This document shows, piece by piece, positions 24,208-32,056 of a stretch of 64,000 bases of DNA. This stretch comes from Pseudomonadota bacterium (GTDB taxonomy: Bacteria; Pseudomonadota; Alphaproteobacteria; Sphingomonadales; Sphingomonadaceae). Where the stretch lies: positions 44,468 to 108,467 of the forward strand of contig JAEWEY010000007.1 in assembly GCA_023389105.1 (NCBI GenBank), given 5' to 3'. Every line of letters starts with the position of its first letter. The stretch's first letter is position 1. Under the pieces are notes generated by a model. The model was not told the DNA's origin and did no database searches. It worked only from the letters and a program-made list of their open reading frames with translations. Position numbers and translations under genes: made by a program.

Positions 24208-25250
24208 TATTTGGACGCAGCTCCCTGATCGAACAGTCCGGACTGGCTACCTTGCGGCATGGGCAGGCCAAGGTGGGCGTAGCCGCGGCCGTTCAGGCAA
24301 CGCCCGCGTGCGGTGCGGGCGATGAGGCCGAGCTGAATGAGATAGGGCTCGATCACATCCTCGATCGTGTCGCGCGGTTCAGACAGACCTGCGGCCAGCG
24401 TCTCCACGCCGACCGGCCCACCGCCGTAGAGATCGGCGATCATGCCAAGGTAGCGGCGATCCATTGCGTCCAGGCCGAGCGCGTCGATCTCCAACCGCGA
24501 CAGCGCGCGGTCGGCGACCGCGGCATCGATCTCGTCCGCGCCGGCCGCATGGGCGAAGTCGCGAACACGGCGAAGCAATCGGCCGGCGATGCGCGGTGTC
24601 CCGCGCGACCGTCGGGCAATCTCCCGCGCGCCGTCAGCGGCGATCGCAGCGCCGAGCAGTCGCGCCGCACGGCTGACGACCAGCTCCAGCTCTTCGACAG
24701 TGTAGAAGTTCAGTCGAACCGGGATTCCGAAGCGATCCCGCAGCGGGGTCGTCAAAAGGCCCTGCCGTGTAGTCGCGCCGACCAGGGTGAAGCGCGGCAG
24801 GTCGATCCGCACCGACCGCGCCGACGGCCCCTCGCCGATCATCAGGTCGAGCGCGCGGTCCTCCATCGCCGGATAGAGCACTTCCTCGACCGCAGGATTC
24901 AGGCGGTGAATCTCGTCGATGAACAGGACGTCGCCGTCCTCAAGGTTGGTCAGCAAGGCTGCGAGATCGCCTGACTTGGCGATCACCGGGCCGGAAGTCG
25001 CGCGGAAACCCACGCCCATCTCGCGCGCCAGGATCGCCGCCAGCGTCGTCTTGCCCAGCCCTGGCGGACCGTGGAGCAGCACATGATCCAGCGCCTCGCC
25101 TCGCGCTTTGGCAGCGCTGACGAACACGCGCAGATTTTCGCGCGCCGCCTGCTGGCCAATGAATTCGTCGAGGCTCTTTGGCCGCAGCGCCGCATCGGCG
25201 TCTTCGCTGGTTCGCTCGGGCGTGGTGATACGGGCGGGGTCGGTGGCCAT
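24207..25250 (-). CDS. ruvB: Holliday junction branch migration helicase RuvB
   Basis: RuvB is the hexameric AAA+ motor that drives branch migration with RuvA. The 347-residue product has SLDEFIGQ at the N-terminus, Walker A GPPGLGKTT, Walker B LFIDEIHRL, sensor 1 VGATTR with GLLTTPLRDRFG, and the C-terminal winged helix RTARGRCLNGRGYAHLG. All ATPase motifs look intact. It is not next to ruvA: a convergent-facing M19 gene lies between. Its stop is coupled to DUF3089. Confidence 0.97.
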   Translation of the reverse strand: MATDPARITTPERTSEDADAALRPKSLDEFIGQQAARENLRVFVSAAKARGEALDHVLLHGPPGLGKTTLAAILAREMGVGFRATSGPVIAKSGDLAALLTNLEDGDVLFIDEIHRLNPAVEEVLYPAMEDRALDLMIGEGPSARSVRIDLPRFTLVGATTRQGLLTTPLRDRFGIPVRLNFYTVEELELVVSRAARLLGAAIAADGAREIARRSRGTPRIAGRLLRRVRDFAHAAGADEIDAAVADRALSRLEIDALGLDAMDRRYLGMIADLYGGGPVGVETLAAGLSEPRDTIEDVIEPYLIQLGLIARTARGRCLNGRGYAHLGLPMPQGSQSGLFDQGAASK

Positions 25251-25316
25251 CGGACGCCGTTGATTCGCAGAAGGATTGGCTTACGACAAGCGTTCAGCGC
25301 GAACGGAGGGGGCTCC

Positions 25317-26441
25317 ATGAAATTCGACCGGCGGACCATGATCGCAGGGGGACTGGCGACCTTGGGGGGGGCGCCGGCACTGGGGCAGCGGCGGGCTGCG
25401 CCGCAGAGCTGGTTCGACCGCGCCATCATCATCGACGCACTGGGCGGGACCGGTGACCCTTATGCGCCGAACGACTGGATGCGGATGAGCGACCGTGCGT
25501 GGGCCGAAACCGTCGCGACGGGCGTCACGGTTGTTCGCGACACCGTCATGCCGGTCGGCAACACCGCCGACAATTGGGGCGACTTCAAGAGCAACATCGA
25601 CAGCCGTCGCCAGCTATTTGCTGCCAATCCTGACCGCCTGATCCTGATCCGGACCAGCGCCGACATCCTGCGCGCCAAGCGCGAGAAAAAGTTCGGCGTC
25701 GTCCTCGGTACGCAGGACACCTCGATGGTCGGGCCTGTGCTCGATCGGCTCGCGGAGATGAAGAAGGACGGCGTGATGACCGTCCAGCTGACCTACAATT
25801 TGCGCAACCTCAGCGGCGACGGCTCGCTCGAGCCGGCCAACAGCGGCCTGTCCAATCTCGGTCGCGACACGATCCGGCGGATCGAAGCGGAGAAGATGCT
25901 GCTCGACCTTTCGCACGGCGGCGCGCGGACGATCGAGGAAGCCATCGCCTTCGCCAAGCGCCCGTTGGTCATCAGTCACACGGGGTCACGCGCGTTGATG
26001 GAGCACCCACGTAATACCTCTGACGCGTCGATGAAGGCGGTCGCGGACAAGGGCGGGGTCGTCGGCGTCTACTTCATGCCTTACCTGCGCGCCGACATGC
26101 ATCCAGCCGCCGCGGACGTCATTGCGCACGTGGAACACGTCGCGAAAGTCGTCGGCGAGGATCATGTCGGGATCGGCACGGACAACGGCGTGCTGCCGAC
26201 CAACTTGGATGCTGCGAGCAAGAAGCGGATGGACGACTGGCAACGCGAGCGCATCAGGCTCGGCATCGCCGCACCGGGGGAGGCAGTCGGCGTCTACCCC
26301 TATCTTGCCGACTACAACAGCGTCGACCGCTACCGCCGCTTCGCCGCCGACCTGCAGAAGCGGGGCTGGTCTCAGGCGCGGCTCGAAAAGCTGATGGGCG
26401 GCAATTTCCTGCGCGTCTATCGCGACGCCTGGGGCGCCTGA
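25317..26441 (+). CDS. Exported M19 (membrane/renal dipeptidase) homologue with altered metal site
   Basis: The 374-residue protein begins with a probable Tat signal (DRRTMIAGGLATLGG) and an M19-like barrel. Recognisable M19 blocks are GVMTVQLTYNLRN, LDLSHGG, VISHTGSRAL and VGIGTDNG, and the C-terminal LMGGNFLRVYRD. The usual DGHND metal motif instead reads DALGG (residues 40-44), and the bridging Glu of the GIEG block is replaced in VLGTQDTSMVG. The second metal site His residues (in LSHGG and SHTG) are kept. The protein may use one metal or have a changed activity. GGAGG lies seven bases before the ATG. It is transcribed opposite to ruvB and ruvA, which flank it. Confidence 0.85.
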   Translation: MKFDRRTMIAGGLATLGGAPALGQRRAAPQSWFDRAIIIDALGGTGDPYAPNDWMRMSDRAWAETVATGVTVVRDTVMPVGNTADNWGDFKSNIDSRRQLFAANPDRLILIRTSADILRAKREKKFGVVLGTQDTSMVGPVLDRLAEMKKDGVMTVQLTYNLRNLSGDGSLEPANSGLSNLGRDTIRRIEAEKMLLDLSHGGARTIEEAIAFAKRPLVISHTGSRALMEHPRNTSDASMKAVADKGGVVGVYFMPYLRADMHPAAADVIAHVEHVAKVVGEDHVGIGTDNGVLPTNLDAASKKRMDDWQRERIRLGIAAPGEAVGVYPYLADYNSVDRYRRFAADLQKRGWSQARLEKLMGGNFLRVYRDAWGA

Positions 26442-26450
26442 ACAGCCGCG

Positions 26451-27041
26451 CTATTTTGCAGCCTTTTTCAGTGCCAATCTGACCAGCGCATCGAGCGAGG
26501 CGTCGGCCCCAAGCTCGTCCTGGGCGGCATTGACCGCGGCGCTGGCATCCGCAGGCTTGAAGCCAAGGTTGGCGAGCGCCGACAGCGCGTCCCGCGCCGC
26601 ATTGCCGCGCGGCGCCGGCGCACTGCCGCCGATCGCGACGACGCCCAGCTTGCCCTGCAATTCATTGGCGATGCGCGCGGCGAGTTTCGGTCCCACGCCA
26701 TTGGCGCGGCCGATCATCGCTTTGTCTTCCTGCGCCACCGCGCGCGCCAGCTCGTCCGGCGGAAGGACGGAAAGGATGGCCAGCGCCAGCCGTCCGCCGA
26801 CGCCCTGGACGCTGGTCAGCACGCGAAAGGCATCGCGTTCGGCTTGCGACGCAAAGCCGAACAGCGTCCAGGCATCCTCCCGCACCTGCAGTTCGGTCAG
26901 CAGCAACACCTGCCCGCCTACCGGCCCCAGCGCGTCCAGAGCGCGGGTACTGAGGTGCACCAAATAGCCGACGCCGCCGACGTCGATCACCGCGCTGTCG
27001 CTGCTCGTCTCCGCAAGCGTTCCCGAAAGTCTGGCGATCAA
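26451..27041 (-). CDS. ruvA: Holliday junction branch migration protein RuvA
   Basis: RuvA binds four-way junctions and docks RuvB. The 196-residue product begins MIARLSGTLAE (OB domain), contains the two helix-hairpin-helix segments (LTSVQGVGGRLALAILSVL and ANGVGPKLAARIANEL) and ends with the RuvB-binding three-helix domain (ALSALANLGFKPADASAAV). The start is a TTG at 27041, preceded by GGGGA; an upstream ATG at 27098 adds residues unlike RuvA. It ends 10 bases from the stop of the M19 gene. Confidence 0.95.
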   Translation of the reverse strand: MIARLSGTLAETSSDSAVIDVGGVGYLVHLSTRALDALGPVGGQVLLLTELQVREDAWTLFGFASQAERDAFRVLTSVQGVGGRLALAILSVLPPDELARAVAQEDKAMIGRANGVGPKLAARIANELQGKLGVVAIGGSAPAPRGNAARDALSALANLGFKPADASAAVNAAQDELGADASLDALVRLALKKAAK

Positions 27042-27144
27042 GCTGCGTCCCCACGCTACGTCGGCCCGTATCTTTAGAGCGCTTCGGCCCGCCGACAAGC
27101 GCGCTTCATCGGCCGTTCAATCGTCGGCTGCGAAAGGATTGTGC

Positions 27145-27627
27145 ATGATCGATCGTCGCTTTTTCCTGGGTTCTGCCGGCGTTGCGGCCGCGTCGCTGAT
27201 GCTGTTCGGCCGGTCCGGCACCGCCGCGCCCGCGATGCACTTCGCGGTCAACCATACGCCGGCCGAGTGGAAGAAGATGCTCGGCCCGCAGCGCTTCGCC
27301 ATCCTGCGCGAAGCCTCGACCGAGCGTCCGTTCACGAGCCCGCTCAACAAGGAGCATCGGCGCGGCACGTTCACCTGCGCGGGCTGCGCGCGGCCCCTGT
27401 TCGATTCCGCGACGAAGTTCGACAGCGGTACCGGCTGGCCAAGCTTCTGGAAGCCGCTCCCGGGCGCCGTCGTCACGCGCGCGGACGGCAGTTTGCTGAT
27501 GGAACGGACCGAAGTCCTCTGCTCGCGCTGCGGCGGGCACCTTGGGCACGTCTTCAACGACGGCCCGAAACCGACCGGCCTGCGCTATTGCATGAATGGC
27601 CTGGCGATGAATTTCCGCCCGGCCTAG
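27145..27627 (+). CDS. msrB: Exported peptide-methionine (R)-S-oxide reductase
   Basis: MsrB reduces methionine R-sulfoxide in proteins. The 160-residue product has a Tat-type signal (IDRRFFLGSAGVAAASL) so it should act in the periplasm. The enzyme part has the zinc cysteines CAGC and CSRC, the FDSGTGWPSFW motif, GGHLGHVFNDGP and the catalytic Cys in RYCMNG (usual form RYCIN). The second, resolving Cys common in two-Cys MsrB is not evident. AAGGA lies six bases before the ATG at 27145, which decides against the upstream TTG at 27139. Confidence 0.94.
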   Translation: MIDRRFFLGSAGVAAASLMLFGRSGTAAPAMHFAVNHTPAEWKKMLGPQRFAILREASTERPFTSPLNKEHRRGTFTCAGCARPLFDSATKFDSGTGWPSFWKPLPGAVVTRADGSLLMERTEVLCSRCGGHLGHVFNDGPKPTGLRYCMNGLAMNFRPA

Positions 27628-27630
27628 CCG

Positions 27631-27954
27631 TCAGGCGACGATGCGCAGCTTCTCGCGCTTGCCGGGCGCCGCGTAGCAAACCACGCCAAGCTCGGCCTGC
27701 AGCCGCGCCAGCTCGGCTTCCTTCGCCTCGCGCGCGGCATCGGCATAGCGCTGCTCGATTGCCGCTTCCTCGGGCGTCTGATCGCGGAAATAGGAAATGG
27801 TGATCCGGCGCCCGAACACCTCGTCGCCGCGCAGCTGCAGCTCGGCGTTCGCCTCTTCCGGTAGCTCTGCCCGGATTTCCTTCAGTTTCGCGATAAGCTC
27901 GTCGATCGACGCATGGTCCGCGACCTCGACGAATTCCTTGACTCGCCTACCCAT
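27631..27954 (-). CDS. Hypothetical small charged protein
   Basis: The 107-residue protein has no signal or membrane segment. It starts MGRRVKEFVEVADHASIDEL, has a predicted short beta stretch (EVFGRRITISYFRD) and a long charged helix (TPEEAAIEQRYADAAREA) with coiled-coil character. GGGAGGGTC before the ATG at 27954 supports that start over an upstream one at 28026. It is divergent from the epimerase gene and convergent with msrB. I do not recognise a family; coding potential is supported by its good ribosome-binding site and its tight fit between neighbours. Confidence 0.68.
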   Translation of the reverse strand: MGRRVKEFVEVADHASIDELIAKLKEIRAELPEEANAELQLRGDEVFGRRITISYFRDQTPEEAAIEQRYADAAREAKEAELARLQAELGVVCYAAPGKREKLRIVA

Positions 27955-28058
27955 GATTGACCCTCCCCAGGACCTCGGGCGTTCAAATACAAGGCGCGCG
28001 ATTCGGTGTGCAATCGGCAATCGCATTTTATCCCCAGGGAAGTTTCGAAAGGGCTGTC

Positions 28059-28955
28059 ATGACTAAGACGATCGAGTTGATGGCCGGGCCGCTGCGGTTG
28101 GTCATCGATCCGGCGATTGGTGGCTCGATCTCCGCATTCGAGTGGAACGACGCCGCAGGTAGCTGGCCCATCCTGCGCCGCTGTCCCGACCCGCTGGAGA
28201 AGGTGCTCGATGCCGCCAGCTTTCCGCTGGTCCCCTACGTGAATCGTATCCGTGACGGCCGCTTCACCTTCCGGGACCGCGCGGTCACGATCGAGCCCAA
28301 CATGGCAGGCGACCCGAGTCCGCTGCACGGGCAGGGGTGGCTGAATTCCTGGGAGGTCGAAGAGCAGACCCAAGCTTCCGCGACCTTGTCGTTCCGACAC
28401 GAAGCCGGCGAATGGCCCTGGGCGTACGAAGCGCGCCAGCGGTTCAAGCTGGATGAAGGGGCGCTCAACCTTGAACTCGACTGCCGGAGCCTGTCGCATA
28501 CCCCGATGCCCTGCGGGCTCGGTTTTCACCCGTATTTCCCCTGCGGATCCGGTACCGTGCTCGACACCGACGTCGAAGTTGCGTGGACCATCGACGACAA
28601 AGTTCTGCCGGTCGAGCGCGTGCCGGCCACGGGCCAATACGACCTTCGCGACCGGCGGATCTGCGGACAGGACTTGGACAACGGCTTCGGCGATTGGGCC
28701 GGCGAAGCGACAATCATCGACCCGGCGTGGCCCTTTAGCGTGCGAATGACTTCCGCGGACGCCAAGTTTTTCCAAGTCTACTCGCCGTCCACCGGCGGAA
28801 TATTTGTGGCGGAGCCGGTGTCTCACGCAAACGCTGCGCTCAATGCGCCGGAAAGCGAATGGCTACAGCTTGGCATGCGCGTGCTCGCGCCTGGAGAGAC
28901 GATGAATCTTTCGATGCGGCTGGCCGTCGAGCCGCAAAGCGCCGCCTCCGGTTGA
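28059..28955 (+). CDS. Aldose 1-epimerase family protein
   Basis: The 298-residue protein has the galactose mutarotase-like beta-sandwich fold. Recognisable blocks are IDPAIGGSISAFEW, FPLVPYVNRIRDGRF, the catalytic His region PSPLHGQGWL, CGLGFHPYFP and the late Glu in FVAEPVSHANAA. It catalyses or resembles enzymes that interconvert sugar anomers; the exact sugar is not evident. It could belong to the D-hexose-6-phosphate or YeaD-like branches. The ATG at 28059 fits the family start; the in-frame ATG at 27957 adds unrelated residues. Confidence 0.88.
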   Translation: MTKTIELMAGPLRLVIDPAIGGSISAFEWNDAAGSWPILRRCPDPLEKVLDAASFPLVPYVNRIRDGRFTFRDRAVTIEPNMAGDPSPLHGQGWLNSWEVEEQTQASATLSFRHEAGEWPWAYEARQRFKLDEGALNLELDCRSLSHTPMPCGLGFHPYFPCGSGTVLDTDVEVAWTIDDKVLPVERVPATGQYDLRDRRICGQDLDNGFGDWAGEATIIDPAWPFSVRMTSADAKFFQVYSPSTGGIFVAEPVSHANAALNAPESEWLQLGMRVLAPGETMNLSMRLAVEPQSAASG

Positions 28956-29000
28956 AGCTTTCAAAAGGCCTGACTATAGCCCGCGCTCCTGGGCCGCTGC

Positions 29001-29093
29001 GGAGACGTGGGTGAGTGGCTGAAACCAGCGGTTTGCTAAACCGCCGTACGGGGTATTCCCGTACCGAGGGTTCGAATCCCTCCGTCTCCGCCA
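29001..29093 (+). tRNA. tRNA-Ser (GCT)
   Basis: The acceptor arms GGAGACG and CGTCTCC pair fully. The anticodon arm GCGGT-TTGCTAA-ACCGC has anticodon GCT at 29035-29037, reading AGC and AGU. A long variable arm (GTACGGG/CCCGTAC) marks it as a class II tRNA, as expected for serine. The T arm is GAGGG-TTCGAAT-CCCTC, and CCA is encoded at 29091-29093. Confidence 0.97.
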
Positions 29094-29114
29094 CTTCTGC
29101 TATGGCTCGGCCCA

Positions 29115-30005
29115 ATGAACCTTCGGCACATCGAGATTTTCCACGCCGTCTACGTACACGGGTCGGTCAGCGCGGCTGCGCGGGCGCTCAACGTGTCGCA
29201 GCCCTCGGTGTCGAAGATGCTGCGCCATGCCGAATCGCTGCTCGGCTTCACTTTGTTCCAGCGGACCAGCGCGGGGTTGGTCCCGACCGAAGACGCCCAC
29301 ATGCTGTTCGCGGACGTCAGCGAAATCCAGGATCGCGTTCATGCCCTGCGAGAAGCAGGCCGCAATATGAAGCGCGGAGCCGGCGGGACGCTGCGGATCT
29401 CGGCGCTGCCGTCCCTCGCGCTGGACGCGCTTCCGACCGCGGTTGCGCGGTTCATGCGGACGCACGAGAACGTGAAGTTCGATCTTCAGACCATCCATCA
29501 TGACGATCTGCTGCGGAAGCTTTACGAACGGGAAACGGATGTCGCCGTCGCCTATCAGGTCCCGCCAGCGACGCCGATCGGCAGCCACTGGCTCGGCGAG
29601 GGCGAGCTCGTCCTGCTCTATCGCGAAGAGGACATGCCGGACGCACCCGCGTCGGTCGATCTTCAGGTTCTCAACGGCCGCCGGTTCATCAGCCTCGCCG
29701 CCAGCGGCCCCATCGGCGGTGTGTTCAGCCAGGAGCTGCAGCGGTTGGAGCTCGAGCTCGACGTCGACGAGGTCGTCTCCGCCCGCACCTTCTACATCGC
29801 CTGCGCCCTCGTACGGCAAGGCGTCGGCATGGCGGTTGTCGACAGCTTCACCGCTCAAGCTTCGCTCACGCCGGGCCTTTCGATGCGGCCGCTCAAGCCT
29901 CGCCTGACCTTCGACGTGCAGGCCATGTATCTAGTCAATCGGCCACCCAATGCGCTGGCCGCCGAGTTCCTCAAGACCCTCGCAGGGGTGATCGACGCTC
30001 TATAA
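29115..30005 (+). CDS. LysR-type regulator, probable regulator of the D-glutamate operon
   Basis: The 296-residue protein has a LysR helix-turn-helix (LRHIEIFHAVYVHGSVSAAA to NVSQPSVSKMLRHAE) and the substrate-binding domain (about 90-296, LRISALPSLALDALP, then LVLLYREEDMP and ARTFYIACALVRQGVGMAVVD). It lies 22 bases after tRNA-Ser and nine bases before the DgcN-type gene in the same direction. LysR regulators of this type (DgcR) accompany dgcN and dgcA in other proteobacteria, where they sense D-glutamate; this assignment is by context. A common alternative is a general amino-acid LysR. Confidence 0.88.
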   Translation: MNLRHIEIFHAVYVHGSVSAAARALNVSQPSVSKMLRHAESLLGFTLFQRTSAGLVPTEDAHMLFADVSEIQDRVHALREAGRNMKRGAGGTLRISALPSLALDALPTAVARFMRTHENVKFDLQTIHHDDLLRKLYERETDVAVAYQVPPATPIGSHWLGEGELVLLYREEDMPDAPASVDLQVLNGRRFISLAASGPIGGVFSQELQRLELELDVDEVVSARTFYIACALVRQGVGMAVVDSFTAQASLTPGLSMRPLKPRLTFDVQAMYLVNRPPNALAAEFLKTLAGVIDAL

Positions 30006-30074
30006 CGGCAGGCTATGCCGAGCGGCGCACTCGTTATGAACGGCGCCCCAATTCGCACGATACGCTCCGGTCAC

Positions 30075-31109
30075 ATGATCCCTGGTCCATTCCTGCTCTA
30101 TCTTGGCAGCCGCACCGAGCCCGCCGACGTCAAGACGTCGCGCGGCCTGGCGGAATTCCGGCGCGAGGATTGCCTCGGCGAATTCCGGCACGATGCCAGC
30201 ACGCTGACGCTCGGACTGCCGCGCATGACGATGGCGGAGGCTGCGACGGCCGGTGCGCGAACGCTGATTCTCGGTATTGCCAGCGCCGGCGGCAAACTGG
30301 GTGAGGAGCTTGTCGCGGATGCTGTCGCAGCCCTGGAAGCTGGCCTGAACGTGGCGGCAGGCATGCACGAGCGCTTGCGGAACGAACCGCGCCTCGCCTC
30401 GCTCGCGGCCGAGCGTGGATTGCAGCTCTTCGACGTTCGCGACGTCCCGCCGGGTCTCGTCGTCGGCAATGGTTATCACCGCGCCGGCAAGCGGCTGCTG
30501 ACCGTCGGCACCGATTGCTCGGTGGGCAAGATGTACAGCACGCTGGCGCTGACCCGGGCGCTTCAGGCGCGCGGAATCACTGCCGATTTCCGCGCGACCG
30601 GACAGACCGGCATCCTGATTGCCGGCGATGGCGTTCCGGTCGACGCCGTGGTGGCCGACTTCATTTCCGGCGCCATTGAGCGGCTTGCGCCGGCGCGGAA
30701 CGATGACGGCTGGGACTTGATTGAAGGCCAAGGCTCGCTGTTCCACCCCTCATTCGCAGGCGTTTCACTGGGTCTGTTGCACGGTGCTCAGCCTGAGGCG
30801 CTCGTCCTGTGCCACGAGCCCGAGCGACCGCATATGCGCGGTATTCCCGGACGTGCCTTGCCGGGCCTTGAGGAAACGCTGAGCCGCAATCTCGAGGCGG
30901 CGCGACTGACGAGCCCGAACGTTCGCGCCGTTGGGATTTGCCTCAATACTTCGCGCCTCGACCCGGCGCGCGCCGAATCCGCTTGTCGCCAGACCGAAGA
31001 CCGGCTCGGCCTGCCCTGCACCGATCCGATGGCCTTCGGGGTCGAGGCGATCATCGACGGAATGCTATGCGCCGAACGCTCAGCGTCCGCCACGACCGTT
31101 TCCCTCTAA
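30075..31109 (+). CDS. dgcN: DUF1611 protein, DgcN-like D-glutamate N-acetyltransferase
   Basis: DgcN-type proteins acetylate D-glutamate before racemisation by DgcA. The protein (344 aa from this start) has the DUF1611 layout: an N-terminal domain (FLLYLGSRTEPADVKTSRGL, ARTLILGIASAGG) and a P-loop-like C-terminal domain with LLTVGTDCSVGKMYSTLAL, TGQTGILIAGDGVP, WDLIEGQGSLFHPSFA and ALVLCHEPERPHMRG. The nucleotide-type loop GTDCSVGKM is characteristic. The start is uncertain: ATG at 30075 fits the family, while ATG at 30015 has a slightly better ribosome-binding site. Its 3' end overlaps dgcA by 43 bases. Confidence 0.85.
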   Translation: MIPGPFLLYLGSRTEPADVKTSRGLAEFRREDCLGEFRHDASTLTLGLPRMTMAEAATAGARTLILGIASAGGKLGEELVADAVAALEAGLNVAAGMHERLRNEPRLASLAAERGLQLFDVRDVPPGLVVGNGYHRAGKRLLTVGTDCSVGKMYSTLALTRALQARGITADFRATGQTGILIAGDGVPVDAVVADFISGAIERLAPARNDDGWDLIEGQGSLFHPSFAGVSLGLLHGAQPEALVLCHEPERPHMRGIPGRALPGLEETLSRNLEAARLTSPNVRAVGICLNTSRLDPARAESACRQTEDRLGLPCTDPMAFGVEAIIDGMLCAERSASATTVSL

Positions 31110-32056
31110 GCCGCCCGTTCCGCATCTCCCGCGGCGTGAAGACCGCGGCGGACGTGGTGACGGTGTCGGTCGAGCAGGGTGGCGTCGTGGGACGCGGCGA
31201 GGGGGTGCCCTATCCGCGTTACGGTGAAAGCCTCGATAGCGTCATCGCGCAGATTGAGGCTGCACAGCCCGAGGTGGAAGAAGGCGCCGATCGTGATGCC
31301 TTGCTAACGACAATCCCCCCGGGGGCGGCACGAAACGCCATCGATTGTGCGCTGTGGGATCTTGAAGCGCGGCTCTCCGGCCGCACGGTCGCCGAGCTGA
31401 TCGGCGCGCCTGAACCGACGACTTTGGTCAGCGCGCTTACGATCGGGATCGACACGCCGGATGCCATGGCCGCTGCCGCCGCCGCGGTGGCTGATGCCCC
31501 GCTGCTCAAGATCAAGGTCGATGCCGATGACCCGGCAGCTGCGATTCGTGCCGTTCGCGCCGCGGCAAGCGATGCGCGGCTGATCGTGGACCCCAATGAA
31601 AGTTGGGATCAGGTCCTGGTCGAGCGCATGCAGGACGTGCTCATGGAGGCGCGCGTCGACCTCCTCGAGCAACCCGTGCCCGCCGACAAGGATGACTGGC
31701 TCGAAGGGTTCGCGCCGGCCGTGCCAATCTGCGCCGACGAGGCTGTCCACATCGCGGCCGATCTTCCAAGAGCCGCGCGGCGCTATCAGTTTGTGAACGT
31801 GAAGCTCGACAAGTCGGGCGGCCTCACTGCCGCGCTCCAGCTTGCCGAAGCCGCGCGCGCTTGCGGGCTGGGACTGATGACCGGCTGCATGATCAGTTCG
31901 TCGCGCTCGATCGCGCCGGCGCTGCACGTGGCGCGGATGTCGGACTTCGTTGACCTCGACGGGCCGCTCTGGCTCAAGGAGGATCTTGCGGGCGGCGTGA
32001 CGGACGACGGGGGTCGCATCGTCCCGCCCGCAAGGGGGTTCTGGGGGACAGTTTGA
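31067..32056 (+). CDS. dgcA: Enolase-superfamily epimerase, DgcA-like N-acetyl-D-glutamate racemase
   Basis: The 329-residue protein is of the muconate-lactonising/dipeptide epimerase group. The catalytic lysine pair is KIK (Lys148, Lys150), metal ligands are Asp175 (LIVDPNESW), Glu201 (LLEQPVP) and Asp224 (CADEAVH), and the second base is a Lys in VNVKLDKSGG. This layout fits dipeptide epimerases (L-Ala-D/L-Glu) and DgcA alike. Directly following the DgcN-type gene, racemisation of N-acetyl-D-glutamate to the L form is the more likely reaction. The symporter gene starts inside its stop codon. Confidence 0.87.
   Translation: MRRTLSVRHDRFPLSRPFRISRGVKTAADVVTVSVEQGGVVGRGEGVPYPRYGESLDSVIAQIEAAQPEVEEGADRDALLTTIPPGAARNAIDCALWDLEARLSGRTVAELIGAPEPTTLVSALTIGIDTPDAMAAAAAAVADAPLLKIKVDADDPAAAIRAVRAAASDARLIVDPNESWDQVLVERMQDVLMEARVDLLEQPVPADKDDWLEGFAPAVPICADEAVHIAADLPRAARRYQFVNVKLDKSGGLTAALQLAEAARACGLGLMTGCMISSSRSIAPALHVARMSDFVDLDGPLWLKEDLAGGVTDDGGRIVPPARGFWGTV

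Noticed and set aside
29001..29093. tRNA-Ser as a possible integration site for a mobile element
   Set aside because: No integrase, no repeated tRNA 3' end and no foreign-looking gene set follows; the next genes form a normal operon.
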